The notes: a model not told the origin generated them from the letters alone. A stretch of DNA of 64,000 bases from CAVRGQ01 sp963720785 (GCA_963720785.1 CAVRGQ010000008.1:682001-746000), one strand, 5' to 3'. Positions 16,940-26,425 are shown, numbered from the stretch's first letter. Made by a program: numbers and translations.

Positions 16940-18937
16940 GTGACCGCGCCCGAAGTGACGCACTCGCGGCAATCCCGACCTCACTGGCCCGCGCTCGACG
17001 GCTGGCGCGGCTTCACGATCTGGTTCGCGATCAGCGTGCACGCCGGCTACCTCAAGGCGGGCGGCATCCTGTCGCTCGACACCTTCTTCGCGCTGTCGGG
17101 CTTCCTGATCACCGGGCTGCTGCTCCGCGAGTGGGACCGCGCCGACCGCATCGCCCTGGGTGCGTTCTGGGCGCGACGCGCGCGCCGCCTGCTCCCCGCG
17201 CTGTTCGTCGTCCTGACGGCGGTGCTGCTCTACGCCGCCCTGCTCGCGCCGTCGCTCGGCCTCGACAAGCTGCGCGGCGACGTGCTCGCGTCGCTCGGCT
17301 ACGTCGTCAACTGGCACTTCATCTGGTCGGGCCAGTCGTACTTCTCGTCGTTCGCCACGCCGTCGCCGGTGCTGCATCTCTGGTCGCTGGCAGTCGAGGA
17401 GCAGTTCTACCTGTTCTGGCCGCCGATCGTGCTCGGCGTGCTCCTCCTCTGCCGACGGCGGATCGAGCGCGACACGGTCGTACCTGGTCGTGGGCGCGGT
17501 GGCGCTGGTCGGTTCGATCGCCTCCGCGGTGTGGATGGTGCACCTCTACACGCCGGGCACCGACCCGTCGCGCGCGTCTACTACGGCACCGACACCCGGG
17601 CGCAGGCGATGCTCATGGGCGCCGTGCTCTCCGTGATCGTCCTCGTGCACGGGCCACTGCGCAGCCGCGCCGCGCGTCTCGCGCTCACCATTGCGTCGCC
17701 ACTCTGCCTGGTGTTCGTCGTCGCACCATGGTTCGCAACCGACCAGACGTGGGTGCACGACTACTTCTACGGCCGGTACGGCCTGCTCCTCTACTCGGTC
17801 GCCACGTGTGTGGTGCTGTGGCGCCTCGTCCAACCCGCGAACGGTGTGCTCGGCGCCGCGTTGTCGTGGTCGGCGATCCGGTGGGTCGGCGGGATCTCCT
17901 ACGAGATGTACCTCTGGCACTGGCCCACGTACCTGGTGCTCTCACCGGACCGCACCGGCCTCGAGGGAACACCCCTGTTCGCCGTACGGATCGCCACCGT
18001 CGTGCTGCTCGCCTGGGGCACCCATGTACTGGTCGACGAGCCGATCCGCAAGGGCCTGCGCCTGCGTTCGCCGGGCGTCGCCCGCGTGGCCACTGCGGCA
18101 ATGGTGATCGCGCTGGGCGTCGGCGTGTTCGGCGCCACGGTCGGCGCGGAGCCGGCCCTCAGCGGGCAGCTCGGCACGGTCGCCGACACCGCCCCGCCGC
18201 CGACCGTGCCCGAACGGGTGAAGCTGCTGGTGGTCGGGGACTCGCAGGCCGCGACGCTGGCGCAGGGCGTGCAGGCGGCGCCGGGCGTCTACGGGCTCTC
18301 GCACCTCCCCGAATACGCGGTGTGGAACCGCGCCATTCTCGGCTGCCCGATCATCAGCGCACCGACGTTCCGCTTCGACGGCAACGACATCACCAACAAG
18401 TGCGGGGGCACGGGCTACTGGCAGGAGCAGTGGGTCTCCGACGTCACGACGTTCGACCCCGACGCCGTGGTCGCGATGGCCGGAGCGTGGGACGTGTTCG
18501 ACGTCGTGCAGCCCGACGGCTCGATCCTCCACCCCGGCGACCCCGCGTGGGTCACGATGTACACGGCCGACGTCCGTCAACTCTTCCGCACACTGGGCGC
18601 GGGCGGAGCCGCCGTGGTCGCGGTGCGACCGCCCTGCTGGGGCGAGAGCACGCTGGTCGGCACCGACCAGCAGATCGCGGAGCGGATGGACCCGGCGCGG
18701 GTGAAGGCGGTGGACGACGTCTGGACGACGGTCGCCCGCGAGGAGGGCGTCGCGATCGCGAACCTCGACGGGCTGCTGTGCCCGGGCGGCGTGGCCGACC
18801 CCGCGGTGCGGCCCGACGGTGCCCACTTCAGCGGGCCCGGCGCCGACCGGGCCGCGACGCCCGTCGCGAAGGCGATCCAGCGGGCGCTGGCTACGCAGGC
18901 CACGACCGCGAGCGCCGGGGCCGGGGCCGGCAACTGA
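16940..18937 (+). CDS. Acyltransferase-3 / SGNH fusion (OafA/YrhL type), compensated frameshift inside
   Basis: 665 aa from GTG 16940. An N-terminal acyltransferase-3 membrane domain (ALDGWRGF, DTFFALSGFLITGLLL, WSLAVEEQFYLFWP) is followed by an extracytoplasmic SGNH hydrolase-fold domain (VVGDSQAATLAQG, C-terminal DGAHFSGPG). Such proteins O-acetylate cell-envelope polysaccharides or lipids. Between about 17465 and 17575 the displayed frame gives a polar, Arg-rich stretch, while the +1 frame gives YLVVGAVALVGSIASAVWMV, a normal membrane helix. Two opposite indels therefore scramble one helix without stopping translation. Confidence 0.88.
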   Translation: MTAPEVTHSRQSRPHWPALDGWRGFTIWFAISVHAGYLKAGGILSLDTFFALSGFLITGLLLREWDRADRIALGAFWARRARRLLPALFVVLTAVLLYAALLAPSLGLDKLRGDVLASLGYVVNWHFIWSGQSYFSSFATPSPVLHLWSLAVEEQFYLFWPPIVLGVLLLCRRRIERDTVVPGRGRGGAGRFDRLRGVDGAPLHAGHRPVARVYYGTDTRAQAMLMGAVLSVIVLVHGPLRSRAARLALTIASPLCLVFVVAPWFATDQTWVHDYFYGRYGLLLYSVATCVVLWRLVQPANGVLGAALSWSAIRWVGGISYEMYLWHWPTYLVLSPDRTGLEGTPLFAVRIATVVLLAWGTHVLVDEPIRKGLRLRSPGVARVATAAMVIALGVGVFGATVGAEPALSGQLGTVADTAPPPTVPERVKLLVVGDSQAATLAQGVQAAPGVYGLSHLPEYAVWNRAILGCPIISAPTFRFDGNDITNKCGGTGYWQEQWVSDVTTFDPDAVVAMAGAWDVFDVVQPDGSILHPGDPAWVTMYTADVRQLFRTLGAGGAAVVAVRPPCWGESTLVGTDQQIAERMDPARVKAVDDVWTTVAREEGVAIANLDGLLCPGGVADPAVRPDGAHFSGPGADRAATPVAKAIQRALATQATTASAGAGAGN

Positions 18938-18995
18938 CCGGTTCAGCCGCCGTCCCGGACCCGAGGAACCGCGGGATCCCTGCCTAACGTTGCCC

Positions 18996-19019
18996 GCCGG
19001 ACTCGCCGCCGGACTCGCC
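18996..19019. repeat. 12-base tandem repeat, two copies
   Basis: GCCGGACTCGCC occurs twice in tandem between the acyltransferase gene and the flippase-like gene. No coding or regulatory meaning is apparent. Confidence 0.7.
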
Positions 19020-19051
19020 GCCCGGGTCCGGAGCCGTCGAATCTCCACGCC

Positions 19052-20436
19052 GTGACCGAAGCCTCCCCGACCCCCGCACCGGACCCTGCTCCCACCGCAC
19101 GCCGGCCGCCGCCCAGGAGCTGATCGCCGCGCTCCCGCTGCCGGAGGGCACGGTCGTCGTCGGCGTGGGCCTCGCGGTCTCGGGCGTCACGTCCTACCTG
19201 TTCCAGATCCTCGCCTTCCGCGGCCTGAGCAAGCCCGACTACGGCGCGCTGAACGCGCTCTGGGTCTTCGTGTTCGTGCTCGCGCCCGGCATCTTCCTGC
19301 CCGTCGAGCAGGAGGTGGGTCGTGCGCTCGCGGCGCGGCGCGCGCACGGTATCGGCGGCGGCCCGGTCGTCCGGCGTGCGGGGATCATCGGATTGTTCGC
19401 CGCGACGGGGCTCGGCGTGCTGACCCTGCTCGCCGCGGTGTTCACCCCGCTCGTCGACAGTCTCTTCGCGGGCAACGTCGGCCTGGTCGTCTGTCTCGTG
19501 CTGTCGCTGTTCACCTTCGGCTTCGAGCTGTTGGCACGCGGCGCGTTCGCGGGCATCGGCGCGTTCAAGGCGTACGGCATCAGCATGGGCGCCGAGGGCA
19601 TCATCCGACTGCTGCCGTGCATCGTGCTCGCCGCGATGGGCGTCACCGACCCGGTCGCGTTCGGACTGTGCCTCGCGATCCCGCCCGCGTTCGCCACGTG
19701 GATCGCGCTGCGCAGCAGCCCGCCCCTGATGACGCCGGGCCCCGAGTCCGAGTGGTCGGAGCTCACGACGAACCTCGGGTTGCTGCTCGCCGGCTCGCTG
19801 CTCGCCCAGGTGCTCAGCTACGCGCCGTTCCTCGGCGCCCAGCTCCTCGCGAAGCCGTCGCAGCGCGTCGCGGTCGCCGACTTCATCGTCGGCCTGTTCC
19901 TCTCGCGGCTCCCGATCGTGCTGTTCCAGGCCGTGCAGGCGGCACTGTTGCCCGGCCTCGCCGCCCAGGTCAGCGCGGGCCACAACGAGGAGTTCCGCAG
20001 CGGCATGCGCCAGCTCCTCTTCGTCGTCAGCGGCATCGGCCTGCTCGGCGTGGTCGGCGGCGCGACGCTCGGCCCCGCGGTCGGGCACCTGCTGTTCGGC
20101 GCGAAGTTCGAGCTCGACAACTTCGACCTCGCGCTGCTCGCCGCCGGCAGCGCGCTCTTCATCCTCGCCCTCACCCTGTCGCAGGGCCTCATCGCGCTGA
20201 GCGAGCTGGGCAAGGTCGCCTTGAGCTGGCTGGCGGGCGTCGTGGTGTTCGTCGCGGTCACCGCCGTGGCGTCGAACGACCTGTTCCTGCGGGTCGAGCT
20301 CGGCTCGATCGCCGGAGCCGGGACCGCCGCCCTGCTGATGTTCGTGATGTACGAGTGGCGCCTGCGCCGGGGCATCGGCGACCTCAGCCTCGCGGCCCTC
20401 GTCGAGCAGATCGAGCACGAACCCCTCGAGTTCTGA
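19052..20436 (+). CDS. Polysaccharide-biosynthesis flippase-like membrane protein (frameshift near start)
   Basis: Multi-helix protein of the Wzx/MATE-like flippase group, about 460 aa. The best start is GTG 19052 (VTEASPTPAP); its frame hits a stop near 19120, so one base change near 19100 must join it to AAAQELIAALPLPEGTVVVG and GLAVSGVTSYLFQILAF. Later helices include GIIGLFAATGLGVLTLLAAVF and LLFVVSGIGLLGVVGGATL. The product probably exports lipid-linked sugars or a similar polymer unit. The preceding acyltransferase would modify the same envelope material, an inference from neighbourhood. Confidence 0.78.
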
Positions 20437-20450
20437 CATCGTCTGCACCC

Positions 20451-21056
20451 ATGGGCCGCACCGCGATCGACCTCGACGCCGACGGGATCGTCGACGCGGC
20501 CCTCGTCATCCTGCGCGAACAGGGCCTCGACACGGTGAGCATGCGCACCGTGTCGGCCGCGCTCGGCGTGTCGCCGGTGCCGCTCTACCGCCGGGTCGGC
20601 AACAAGGACGACCTCCTCGCCGCCATGGTGCAACGGCTGCTCGCCGGGGTCGCACCGCGCCACCGCAAGGGCGAGGCGTGGCGCACGTACGCGAAGCGGT
20701 GGACGGTCGCCCTGCTCCAAGCGCTCGAGTCGACCCGCGACCTGCGCCGGCTGGTCGGCGACACGCGAGAGCCGTTCGTCGAGGCGTCCCGCCCACTCGT
20801 GAGCGTGCTGCGCGACGCCGGGTTCGCCACCGACGAGGCCGTGCAGGCCACCCGTCTCCTGGTGTGGACCACCGTCGGGCACGTCATGGTCGACGCGGGA
20901 CGCACCGACGGAACCAGCGCGGGTGGCGGCCGCCGCCGGCGACCCGGCGGTGATCCGGCGCCACTGTCACGGCGCGAGGCCGACGCGCTGTTCCGCGTCC
21001 ATGTCGACTACGTGCTCGACGGCATCGAGCGAGCGCACGAAGGAGTCACTTCGTGA
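20451..21056 (+). CDS. TetR-family regulator
   Basis: 201 aa, ATG 20451, 14 bases after the flippase-like gene. The N-terminal helix-turn-helix is IVDAALVILREQGLDTVS followed by MRTVSAALGVSPVPLYRRVG and NKDDLLAAM. The C-terminal domain matches tetracycline-repressor-like C-domains (TRLLVWTTVGHVM). The stop overlaps the GTG start of the CoA transferase by 4 bases, so it is likely to control that gene in cis. Confidence 0.9.
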   Translation: MGRTAIDLDADGIVDAALVILREQGLDTVSMRTVSAALGVSPVPLYRRVGNKDDLLAAMVQRLLAGVAPRHRKGEAWRTYAKRWTVALLQALESTRDLRRLVGDTREPFVEASRPLVSVLRDAGFATDEAVQATRLLVWTTVGHVMVDAGRTDGTSAGGGRRRRPGGDPAPLSRREADALFRVHVDYVLDGIERAHEGVTS

Positions 21057-22258
21057 CCACCGACAGCACCCGTCCGGACCCCGACCCGGAGGACGCGCCA
21101 CTGCACGGCGTGCGCGTCGTCGAACTCGGCGTGTGGGTCGCCGGCCCCGCGGTGGCGGCGGTCATGGCCGACTGGGGCGCCGACGTCGTGAAGGTCGAGG
21201 CACCACACGGTGACCCGATGCGGCACACGTCGCAGGTGGGCGACACCGGCATCAACCCGCCGTTCGAGATGGACAACCGCGGGAAGCGCAGCGTGGTGCT
21301 CGACGTGGGCAGCGAGGCCGGGCGGGCCGCGCTCGACCGGCTCCTCGCCGACGCCGACGTGTTCGTCACCAACCTGCGCCCGGAGACGCTCGACCGCTGG
21401 GCCCTCGACCCCGCGTCGCTGACCGCGCGCTTCCCGCGCCTCGTCGTCGCCACGCTCACCGGGTACGGCGACCGCGGCCCCGACCGCGACCGTCCCAGCT
21501 ACGACATCGGCGGCTTCTGGGCCCGCTCCGGCGCGGCCGCCGCGCACGACGTCAACGGTGAGCCGCCGCTGCTGCGCGGCGCATTCGGCGACCACACCAC
21601 GAGCATGGCGCTCGTCGCCGGGGTCAACGCCGCGCTCGTCGCCCGGGCGCGCACGGGGCGTGGGCGCCACGTCGCCACGTCGCTGCTGCGCACCGGCATG
21701 TACGTCGTGGGCCAGGACGTCACCTATCTCCAGCGCATCGGTCGCTGGTTCCCGTTCGGGCGTCGTGAGGTCTCCAACGTGCTGTTCAACTGTTACCGCA
21801 CGAGTGACGACCGCTGGCTGTGGCTGCTCGCACTGCAACCCGACCGGCACTGGCCGAACCTCGCGGTCGCCGTCGGCCGACCCGAGTGGCTGGCCGACGA
21901 GCGTTACGAGACGCATGCAGTACGCCGGGAGCACAACGACCAACTGCGCACGGAGCTCGACGCGATCTTCGCGACCCGGACGCTCGCCGAGTGGAGCACC
22001 GTCCTCGACGACGCGGGCATGTGGTGGGAGCCGGTGCTCACGATCGAGGAAGCGGTCGCGCACGAGCAGGCGCAGGCCATGGACGTCCTCGTCAGCGTCG
22101 ACGGGCCCGACGGCCCGATGGTCAGCGCGGCCGGCCCGATCGACTTCGACGGGGTGTCGCGCATGCAGGCGCGCGGCGTGCCCACGCTCGGCGAGCACTC
22201 GCGCGAGGTGCTGCGCGAGGTCGGCTACTCCGACGCGGAGATCGACGCCCTCACCTGA
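21053..22258 (+). CDS. CaiB/BaiF family III CoA transferase, catalytic Asp replaced
   Basis: 401 aa from GTG 21053 (GTGA overlap with the TetR gene). Family features: GVRVVELGVWVAGP, ADWGADVVKVEAPHGDPMR, DNRGKRSVVLDV, and ATLTGYGDRGPDRDRPSYD. These enzymes move CoA between carboxylic acids through an aspartyl-CoA anhydride. At the catalytic position the sequence is HVATSLLRTGMYV, with Arg where formyl-CoA transferase has Asp (VSMQD). Either it belongs to a divergent subgroup or it does not use the classical mechanism. Confidence 0.9.
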   Translation: MTTDSTRPDPDPEDAPLHGVRVVELGVWVAGPAVAAVMADWGADVVKVEAPHGDPMRHTSQVGDTGINPPFEMDNRGKRSVVLDVGSEAGRAALDRLLADADVFVTNLRPETLDRWALDPASLTARFPRLVVATLTGYGDRGPDRDRPSYDIGGFWARSGAAAAHDVNGEPPLLRGAFGDHTTSMALVAGVNAALVARARTGRGRHVATSLLRTGMYVVGQDVTYLQRIGRWFPFGRREVSNVLFNCYRTSDDRWLWLLALQPDRHWPNLAVAVGRPEWLADERYETHAVRREHNDQLRTELDAIFATRTLAEWSTVLDDAGMWWEPVLTIEEAVAHEQAQAMDVLVSVDGPDGPMVSAAGPIDFDGVSRMQARGVPTLGEHSREVLREVGYSDAEIDALT

Positions 22259-22289
22259 TCGGGCGCCGCCACCGAATCGGCGCGCCCGA

Positions 22290-23045
22290 TCAGGCGCCGC
22301 CACCGTCGAGGGTGATGCACTGCCCCGTGAGGTACGACGACGCGTCGGTGGCCAGGTAGAGCGCGGTGCCGACGATCTCGTCGGCGTCACCGATGCGCCC
22401 GAGACTCACCCGGCTCGCCGCGCCGGCCTGCAGCTCGGGCGTGGGCACCGATGCGTGGAAGCTGTCGGTGTGGAACATGCCGCACACGATCGCGTTCACC
22501 CGAATGCCACGCGGCGCGTACTCCTGCGCCGCCGCCTTGGTGAGCGCGTTGAGCCCTGCCTTGGCCGCGGCGTACACCACGGTGAACGGGCTCGGATGCG
22601 TCGACGCCTTCGAGCTGATGTTGATCACCGTGCTGCCCGGAGTCATGTGCTCCGCCGCGAGCGCAGTGAGTCGCAAGGGGCCCTTGAGGTTCACGGCGAG
22701 GGTCTTGTCGAACAGGTCTTCGGTGACACCGAGCAGGTTCGGTGGCACGGGAGCGATGCCCGCGTTGTTGACGAGCACGTCGATGCGACCGAACTCGGCG
22801 ACGGTCGCGTCGACGAGCTGCGCGCACTGCGCCCACTCCCCCACGTGGCACGCCACCGCGAGGGCGCGACGCCCGAGCGCGCGCACCTCGGCCGCCACCT
22901 CCTCGCAAGGAGCGAGCTTCCGGCTCGCGACGACGACGTCGGCGCCCCGCTCCGCGAACCCGAGGGCGATCGCCCGCCCGAGCCCCTTGCTGCCGCCGGT
23001 GACGACCGCGACCTTGCCGGTGAGGTCGAAGCTCGGGGCGGTCAC
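22290..23045 (-). CDS. Short-chain dehydrogenase/reductase
   Basis: 251 aa from GTG 23045, which overlaps the stop of the acyl-CoA dehydrogenase gene by 4 bases (GTGA). Cofactor motif TGGSKGLG (about residues 16-23), NNAG (about 92), catalytic Ser in INISSKAS and YxxxK as YAAAKAG. The C-terminus GQCITLDGGGA is typical. Probably oxidises or reduces a hydroxyacyl-CoA or cyclic alcohol in the same pathway as the upstream dehydrogenase. Confidence 0.93.
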   Translation of the reverse strand: MTAPSFDLTGKVAVVTGGSKGLGRAIALGFAERGADVVVASRKLAPCEEVAAEVRALGRRALAVACHVGEWAQCAQLVDATVAEFGRIDVLVNNAGIAPVPPNLLGVTEDLFDKTLAVNLKGPLRLTALAAEHMTPGSTVINISSKASTHPSPFTVVYAAAKAGLNALTKAAAQEYAPRGIRVNAIVCGMFHTDSFHASVPTPELQAGAASRVSLGRIGDADEIVGTALYLATDASSYLTGQCITLDGGGA

Positions 23046-24350
23046 CCGCCCGCTCCCGTACCCGCCCTCGCCGCGGCGAGGAGCTCCGCGAACTTCTCGC
23101 GCCCGGCGGGCAGCCGGCTCGGGATGTGCTCGGTGGGCCAGCCCTCCACCGGTGAGTAGTTCTTGAGCAGGGTGCGGGCGACCACGCTGCGGTGCACCTC
23201 GTCGGGGCCGTCGCCGATCGGACCGAAGCGGGTGCTGCGGTACCAGCTCTCGACCGGCAGGTCCGACGAGTACCCCAGCGCACCGCACACCTGGATCGTG
23301 CGGTCGAGCACGTCGAGCACCACCCGCGACACGTGCTGCTTCACCATCGAGATGTCGGCGCGGGTCGCGCTGGCGCCATCCTTGTCCATCTTCCACGCGG
23401 TGCGGAACGTCAGCAGGACGCGCGGCCTCGATCTCCGTGTGCGAGCGCGCGATGTAGTCCTGGATCATCTGGTGCTGTCCGAGCAGGCGCCCGTGCGATT
23501 CGCGCGACACCGCCCGCTCGCACATGATGTCGAGCGACCGCTTCGCCTGGCCGATCCATCGCATCGCGTGGTGGATGCGACCGCCGCCCAGGCGCTGCTG
23601 CGCGAGCACGAAGCCGTCGCCGGGCCGGCCGATGAGGTTGCCGGCGGGCACCCGGCAGTCCTCGAACAGGATCTCGGCGTGGTTGCCGACGCGCCCGTAC
23701 GTGGGCTCGGGATGGGCCATGGTGGGAACGTCACGCACGATGTTCAGGCCCGGCGTGTCCTTCTCGACCACGAACACCGACGCGTGCTTGTGCGGTCGCT
23801 GTTCGGGGTTGGTCTCCGCGAACACCAGCAGGAAGTCGGCGATCGACGCGTTCGACGCGAACCACTTGTGGCCGTTGATCACCCACTCGTCACCGTCGAG
23901 CACCGCGGTGGTGCCGATGCGGGTGGGGTCGGCACCCGCGAAGAACGGCTCGGTGAGACAGAACGCGCTGCGGACGTCACCGTTGAGGTTCGGGTACATC
24001 CACTTCTGCTTCTGCTCCTCGGTCGCGCCGTGCGCGAGCAACTCGCAGTTCCCGCTGTCGGGGGCCTGCACCCCGAAGATCGTCATCGAGAACATCACCC
24101 GCCCGATGAGCTCGGACATGAGCGCGAGCTTGAGCTGGCCGAAGCCGGGACCACCGAGCTTCGGGTCGAGGAAGGCGCCCCACAGGCCGCGGTCCTTCAC
24201 CTGCTGCTGCAGGTGACGCCTGACGACGTCCCACTCGTCCTCGGGCAGCTCGGCGAGCAACGGCTCGAGCGGCAGCAGCTCGCCGTCGATGAAGTCGCGC
24301 ATCCAGTCGAGCTGCAACTGGAATTCGGGGTCGGTCTCGAAGTCCCACAT
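23042..24350 (-). CDS. Acyl-CoA dehydrogenase (one frameshift)
   Basis: FAD enzyme that introduces an alpha-beta double bond into acyl-CoA. ATG 24350. N-terminal helices, SAFCLTEPFFAGADPTRI (FAD/substrate loop), ASNASIADFLLVFAETNP and ILFEDCRVPAGNLIG are in one frame; near 23415 the frame changes to LLTFRTAWKMDKDGAS and then QVCGALGYSSDLPVESWYR and GPDEVHRSVVARTLLKNYS. The catalytic Glu is probably the E of GPDEVH, as in ACAD10/11-type members. Combined length about 435 aa is normal. Divergent from the F420 gene. Confidence 0.88.
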
Positions 24351-24410
24351 GGTGCTCGTCCCTCTCGGTCACTTTGAATCACACCGTAATGCAGGCGCGA
24401 TCCGACGGCG

Positions 24411-24440
24411 CCGGCTGCCCGCTCCGGCTGCCCGCTCCGG
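24411..24440. repeat. 13-base tandem repeat in a divergent intergenic region
   Basis: CCGGCTGCCCGCT occurs twice, then CCGG begins a third copy. It is followed by alternating CGGGCC/CTCGGG blocks up to about 24470. The repeat lies between the acyl-CoA dehydrogenase and F420-enzyme starts. Confidence 0.7.
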
Positions 24441-24491
24441 CGTCGGGCCCGGCCTCGGGCCGGGCCTCGGGTGTCTGCCAGACTGCCCGGC

Positions 24492-26348
24492 ATGAAGATC
24501 GATGTGACCCTCGCCTACGACGTCATGTCCGCACCCGCCCGGGCCCGCGCGCTCGAGCAGACGGGCGTCGACGGCGTCTTCACGTTCGAGAACGCGCACG
24601 ACGTGTTCTTCCCACTCGTCGCCGCGGCGCCGGTGTGCTCGCTCGACCTGATGACGAACGTGGCGATGGCCTTCCCGCGCAGCCCGTTCCACATGGCGGT
24701 CTCCGCCTGGGACCTGCAGGCACTGTCGCAGGGCCGCTTCCGCCTCGGGCTCGGCACCCAGATCAAGGCGCACATCGAGAAGCGCTACGGCGCGCGGTGG
24801 GGCAAGCCGGTCGCGCAGATGCGCGAGTCGGTGCTGGCCACCAAGGCGATCCTGCAGAGTTGGCAGGACGGCACCAAGCTCGAGTTCCGCGGCGAGTACA
24901 CGACCCACACCTTGATGACCCCGGCCTTCGTCCCCGGCCCCAACCCGTACGGCCTGCCGAAGATCCTGGTGGGCGCGCTCGGCCCGAAGATGAACGAGAT
25001 GGCCGCGGCGGTGGCCGACGGCAACCTGGTGATGCCGTTCAACAGCGACCGCCACATGCGCGAGCGCACGATGCCCGCGATCGAGCGCGGCCTGGCCACC
25101 GCGGGCCGCGCGCGCGGCGACATCGAGGTCGTCGCCGAGGTCATCGTGGGCGTCGGTCGCACCGACGAGGAGCTCGAGCGCGCCCGCGCGGTGAAGAGCC
25201 TGCTCTCGTTCTACGGGTCGACCCCCGCCTACAAGCCGGTGCTCGACGTCGAGGGCTGGGGCGACCTGCAGCCGGAGCTCAACGCGCTGTCGAAGCAGGG
25301 CAAGTGGGTCGACATGGTCGGGCTGATCACCGACGACATGATGCACACCATCGCGGTGCACGGCACGCCCGACCAGGTGGCCGCCGAGATCGTCACCCGC
25401 TTCGGCGACTGCGACCGCATCTGCGCGTACTTCCCCGGCTACGACGCGCCCGACGACCTGATCGCCGAATTCGCCGCGGCGGTGAAGGCGGCACGCCGCC
25501 GCGAAGGACGCGGCATGAGCGAGGGCATGACCGAGGGCACGGGCGACCGCACGGACGAGGTCGTCCGCTACGACGTGGTCGACGGCGTCGCGACCATCAC
25601 CCTGCACCGCCCCGAGGTGCGCAACGCGTTCGGCCAGGGCATGGGCCCCGCGCTCGACGACGCCTACCGGCGGGCCGACGACGACGACGACGTGCGCGCC
25701 GTCGTGCTCACCGGCACGCCACCGGCGTTCTGCGCGGGCGCCGACATGACCAGCGGCGGCAACACGTTCTCGGCGCAGGGATCGTCGTTCAGTGCCGCGG
25801 CCGTGGAGTTCCCCGCGTGGAAGGTGCGCAAGCCCGTGATCGCGGCGGTGAACGGCCACGCGGTCGGGATCGGCTTCACCATCACCCTGCACGCCGACAT
25901 CCGGATCATGGCCGCCGACGCGAAGTACGGCATCGTGCAGGCCCGCCGCGGTGTGATGGGCGACGGCTACTCGCACTGGACCCTCCCCCGCCTCGTCGGT
26001 ACGGAACGCGCGGCGTCGATCCTGCTCACGGGACGCTTCTTCGACGGCCGCGAGGCCAAGGATCTCGGCGTGTGCAGCGAGGTGCTCCCCAACGACGAAG
26101 TGCTCCCCGCCGCACTCGCACTGGCGCGCGACATCGCGGTGAACACCGCACCGCTCTCGGTCGCCTACAGCAAGCGACTGCTCTGGCAGAGCTTCGAGCT
26201 CGACGCGGCACGCGTGGAGCAGCTCGAGACGGAGTACCACCACCCGCTCATGGGCTCGGCCGACGCGAAGGAGGGCGTGCTCGCCTTCCTCGAACGCCGC
26301 GAACCCCAGTGGCAGGGCCGGGTCACCCGCGACTGGCAGGGCGACTGA
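24492..26348 (+). CDS. F420-dependent LLM-class oxidoreductase joined in frame to an enoyl-CoA hydratase
   Basis: One uninterrupted reading frame from ATG 24492. Residues 1 to about 340 are a luciferase-like F420 oxidoreductase (KIDVTLAYDVMSAPARARAL, LGLGTQIKAHIEKRYG, VGALGPKMNEMAAAVADG, GTPDQVAAEIVTRFGD). After a short linker (RRREGRGMSEGMTEG) the rest is a complete crotonase (see 25515). No such bifunctional enzyme is known to me. At the boundary the bases GCATGAGC form an ATGA start/stop overlap if the first gene is read one base later, so a single indel could have fused two coupled genes. Both domains are full length. Confidence 0.85.
   Translation: MKIDVTLAYDVMSAPARARALEQTGVDGVFTFENAHDVFFPLVAAAPVCSLDLMTNVAMAFPRSPFHMAVSAWDLQALSQGRFRLGLGTQIKAHIEKRYGARWGKPVAQMRESVLATKAILQSWQDGTKLEFRGEYTTHTLMTPAFVPGPNPYGLPKILVGALGPKMNEMAAAVADGNLVMPFNSDRHMRERTMPAIERGLATAGRARGDIEVVAEVIVGVGRTDEELERARAVKSLLSFYGSTPAYKPVLDVEGWGDLQPELNALSKQGKWVDMVGLITDDMMHTIAVHGTPDQVAAEIVTRFGDCDRICAYFPGYDAPDDLIAEFAAAVKAARRREGRGMSEGMTEGTGDRTDEVVRYDVVDGVATITLHRPEVRNAFGQGMGPALDDAYRRADDDDDVRAVVLTGTPPAFCAGADMTSGGNTFSAQGSSFSAAAVEFPAWKVRKPVIAAVNGHAVGIGFTITLHADIRIMAADAKYGIVQARRGVMGDGYSHWTLPRLVGTERAASILLTGRFFDGREAKDLGVCSEVLPNDEVLPAALALARDIAVNTAPLSVAYSKRLLWQSFELDAARVEQLETEYHHPLMGSADAKEGVLAFLERREPQWQGRVTRDWQGD
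25515..26348 (+). other. Enoyl-CoA hydratase/isomerase domain within the joined frame
   Basis: Crotonase region with its own ATG at 25515. Motifs: ATITLHRPEVRNAFGQGM, FCAGADM (oxyanion residue), AVNGHAVGIGFTITLHADIR and LTGRFFDGREAKDLG. It would hydrate an enoyl-CoA made by the neighbouring acyl-CoA dehydrogenase. It is listed separately because it may in reality be an independent gene. Confidence 0.85.
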
Positions 26349-26359
26349 GCCGGCTCTTT

Positions 26360-26413
26360 CCGTTTTGGCGCTCTTCCGCGCCGCTATAGGGGCCTCCAAG
26401 AGCGCCAAAACGG
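26360..26413. terminator. Perfect 16-base inverted repeat between convergent genes
   Basis: Arms CCGTTTTGGCGCTCTT (26360-26375) and AAGAGCGCCAAAACGG (26398-26413) match without error around a 22-base loop. It sits between the stop of the F420/hydratase gene (26348) and the stop of the opposite SnoaL-like gene (26426), the right place for a bidirectional terminator. There is no U-tract after the stem on either strand, so a classical intrinsic terminator is not proven. Confidence 0.6.
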
Positions 26414-26425
26414 TGGCGGAGAGGA

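Noticed and set aside
15493..18987. Very long Arg/Pro/Ala-rich open frame across the esterase and acyltransferase
   Set aside because: It shows no domain and overlaps two well-supported genes; long stop-free shadow frames are expected at this GC content. The same applies to 2273-4279, 30365-32587 and the upstream part of 14087-16795.
24370..24394. Further copy of the TTACGAT...AACTAAA motif upstream of the acyl-CoA dehydrogenase
   Set aside because: TTTGA and CGTAA are both present but spaced 4 bases farther apart than in the two true copies, so it was not counted.
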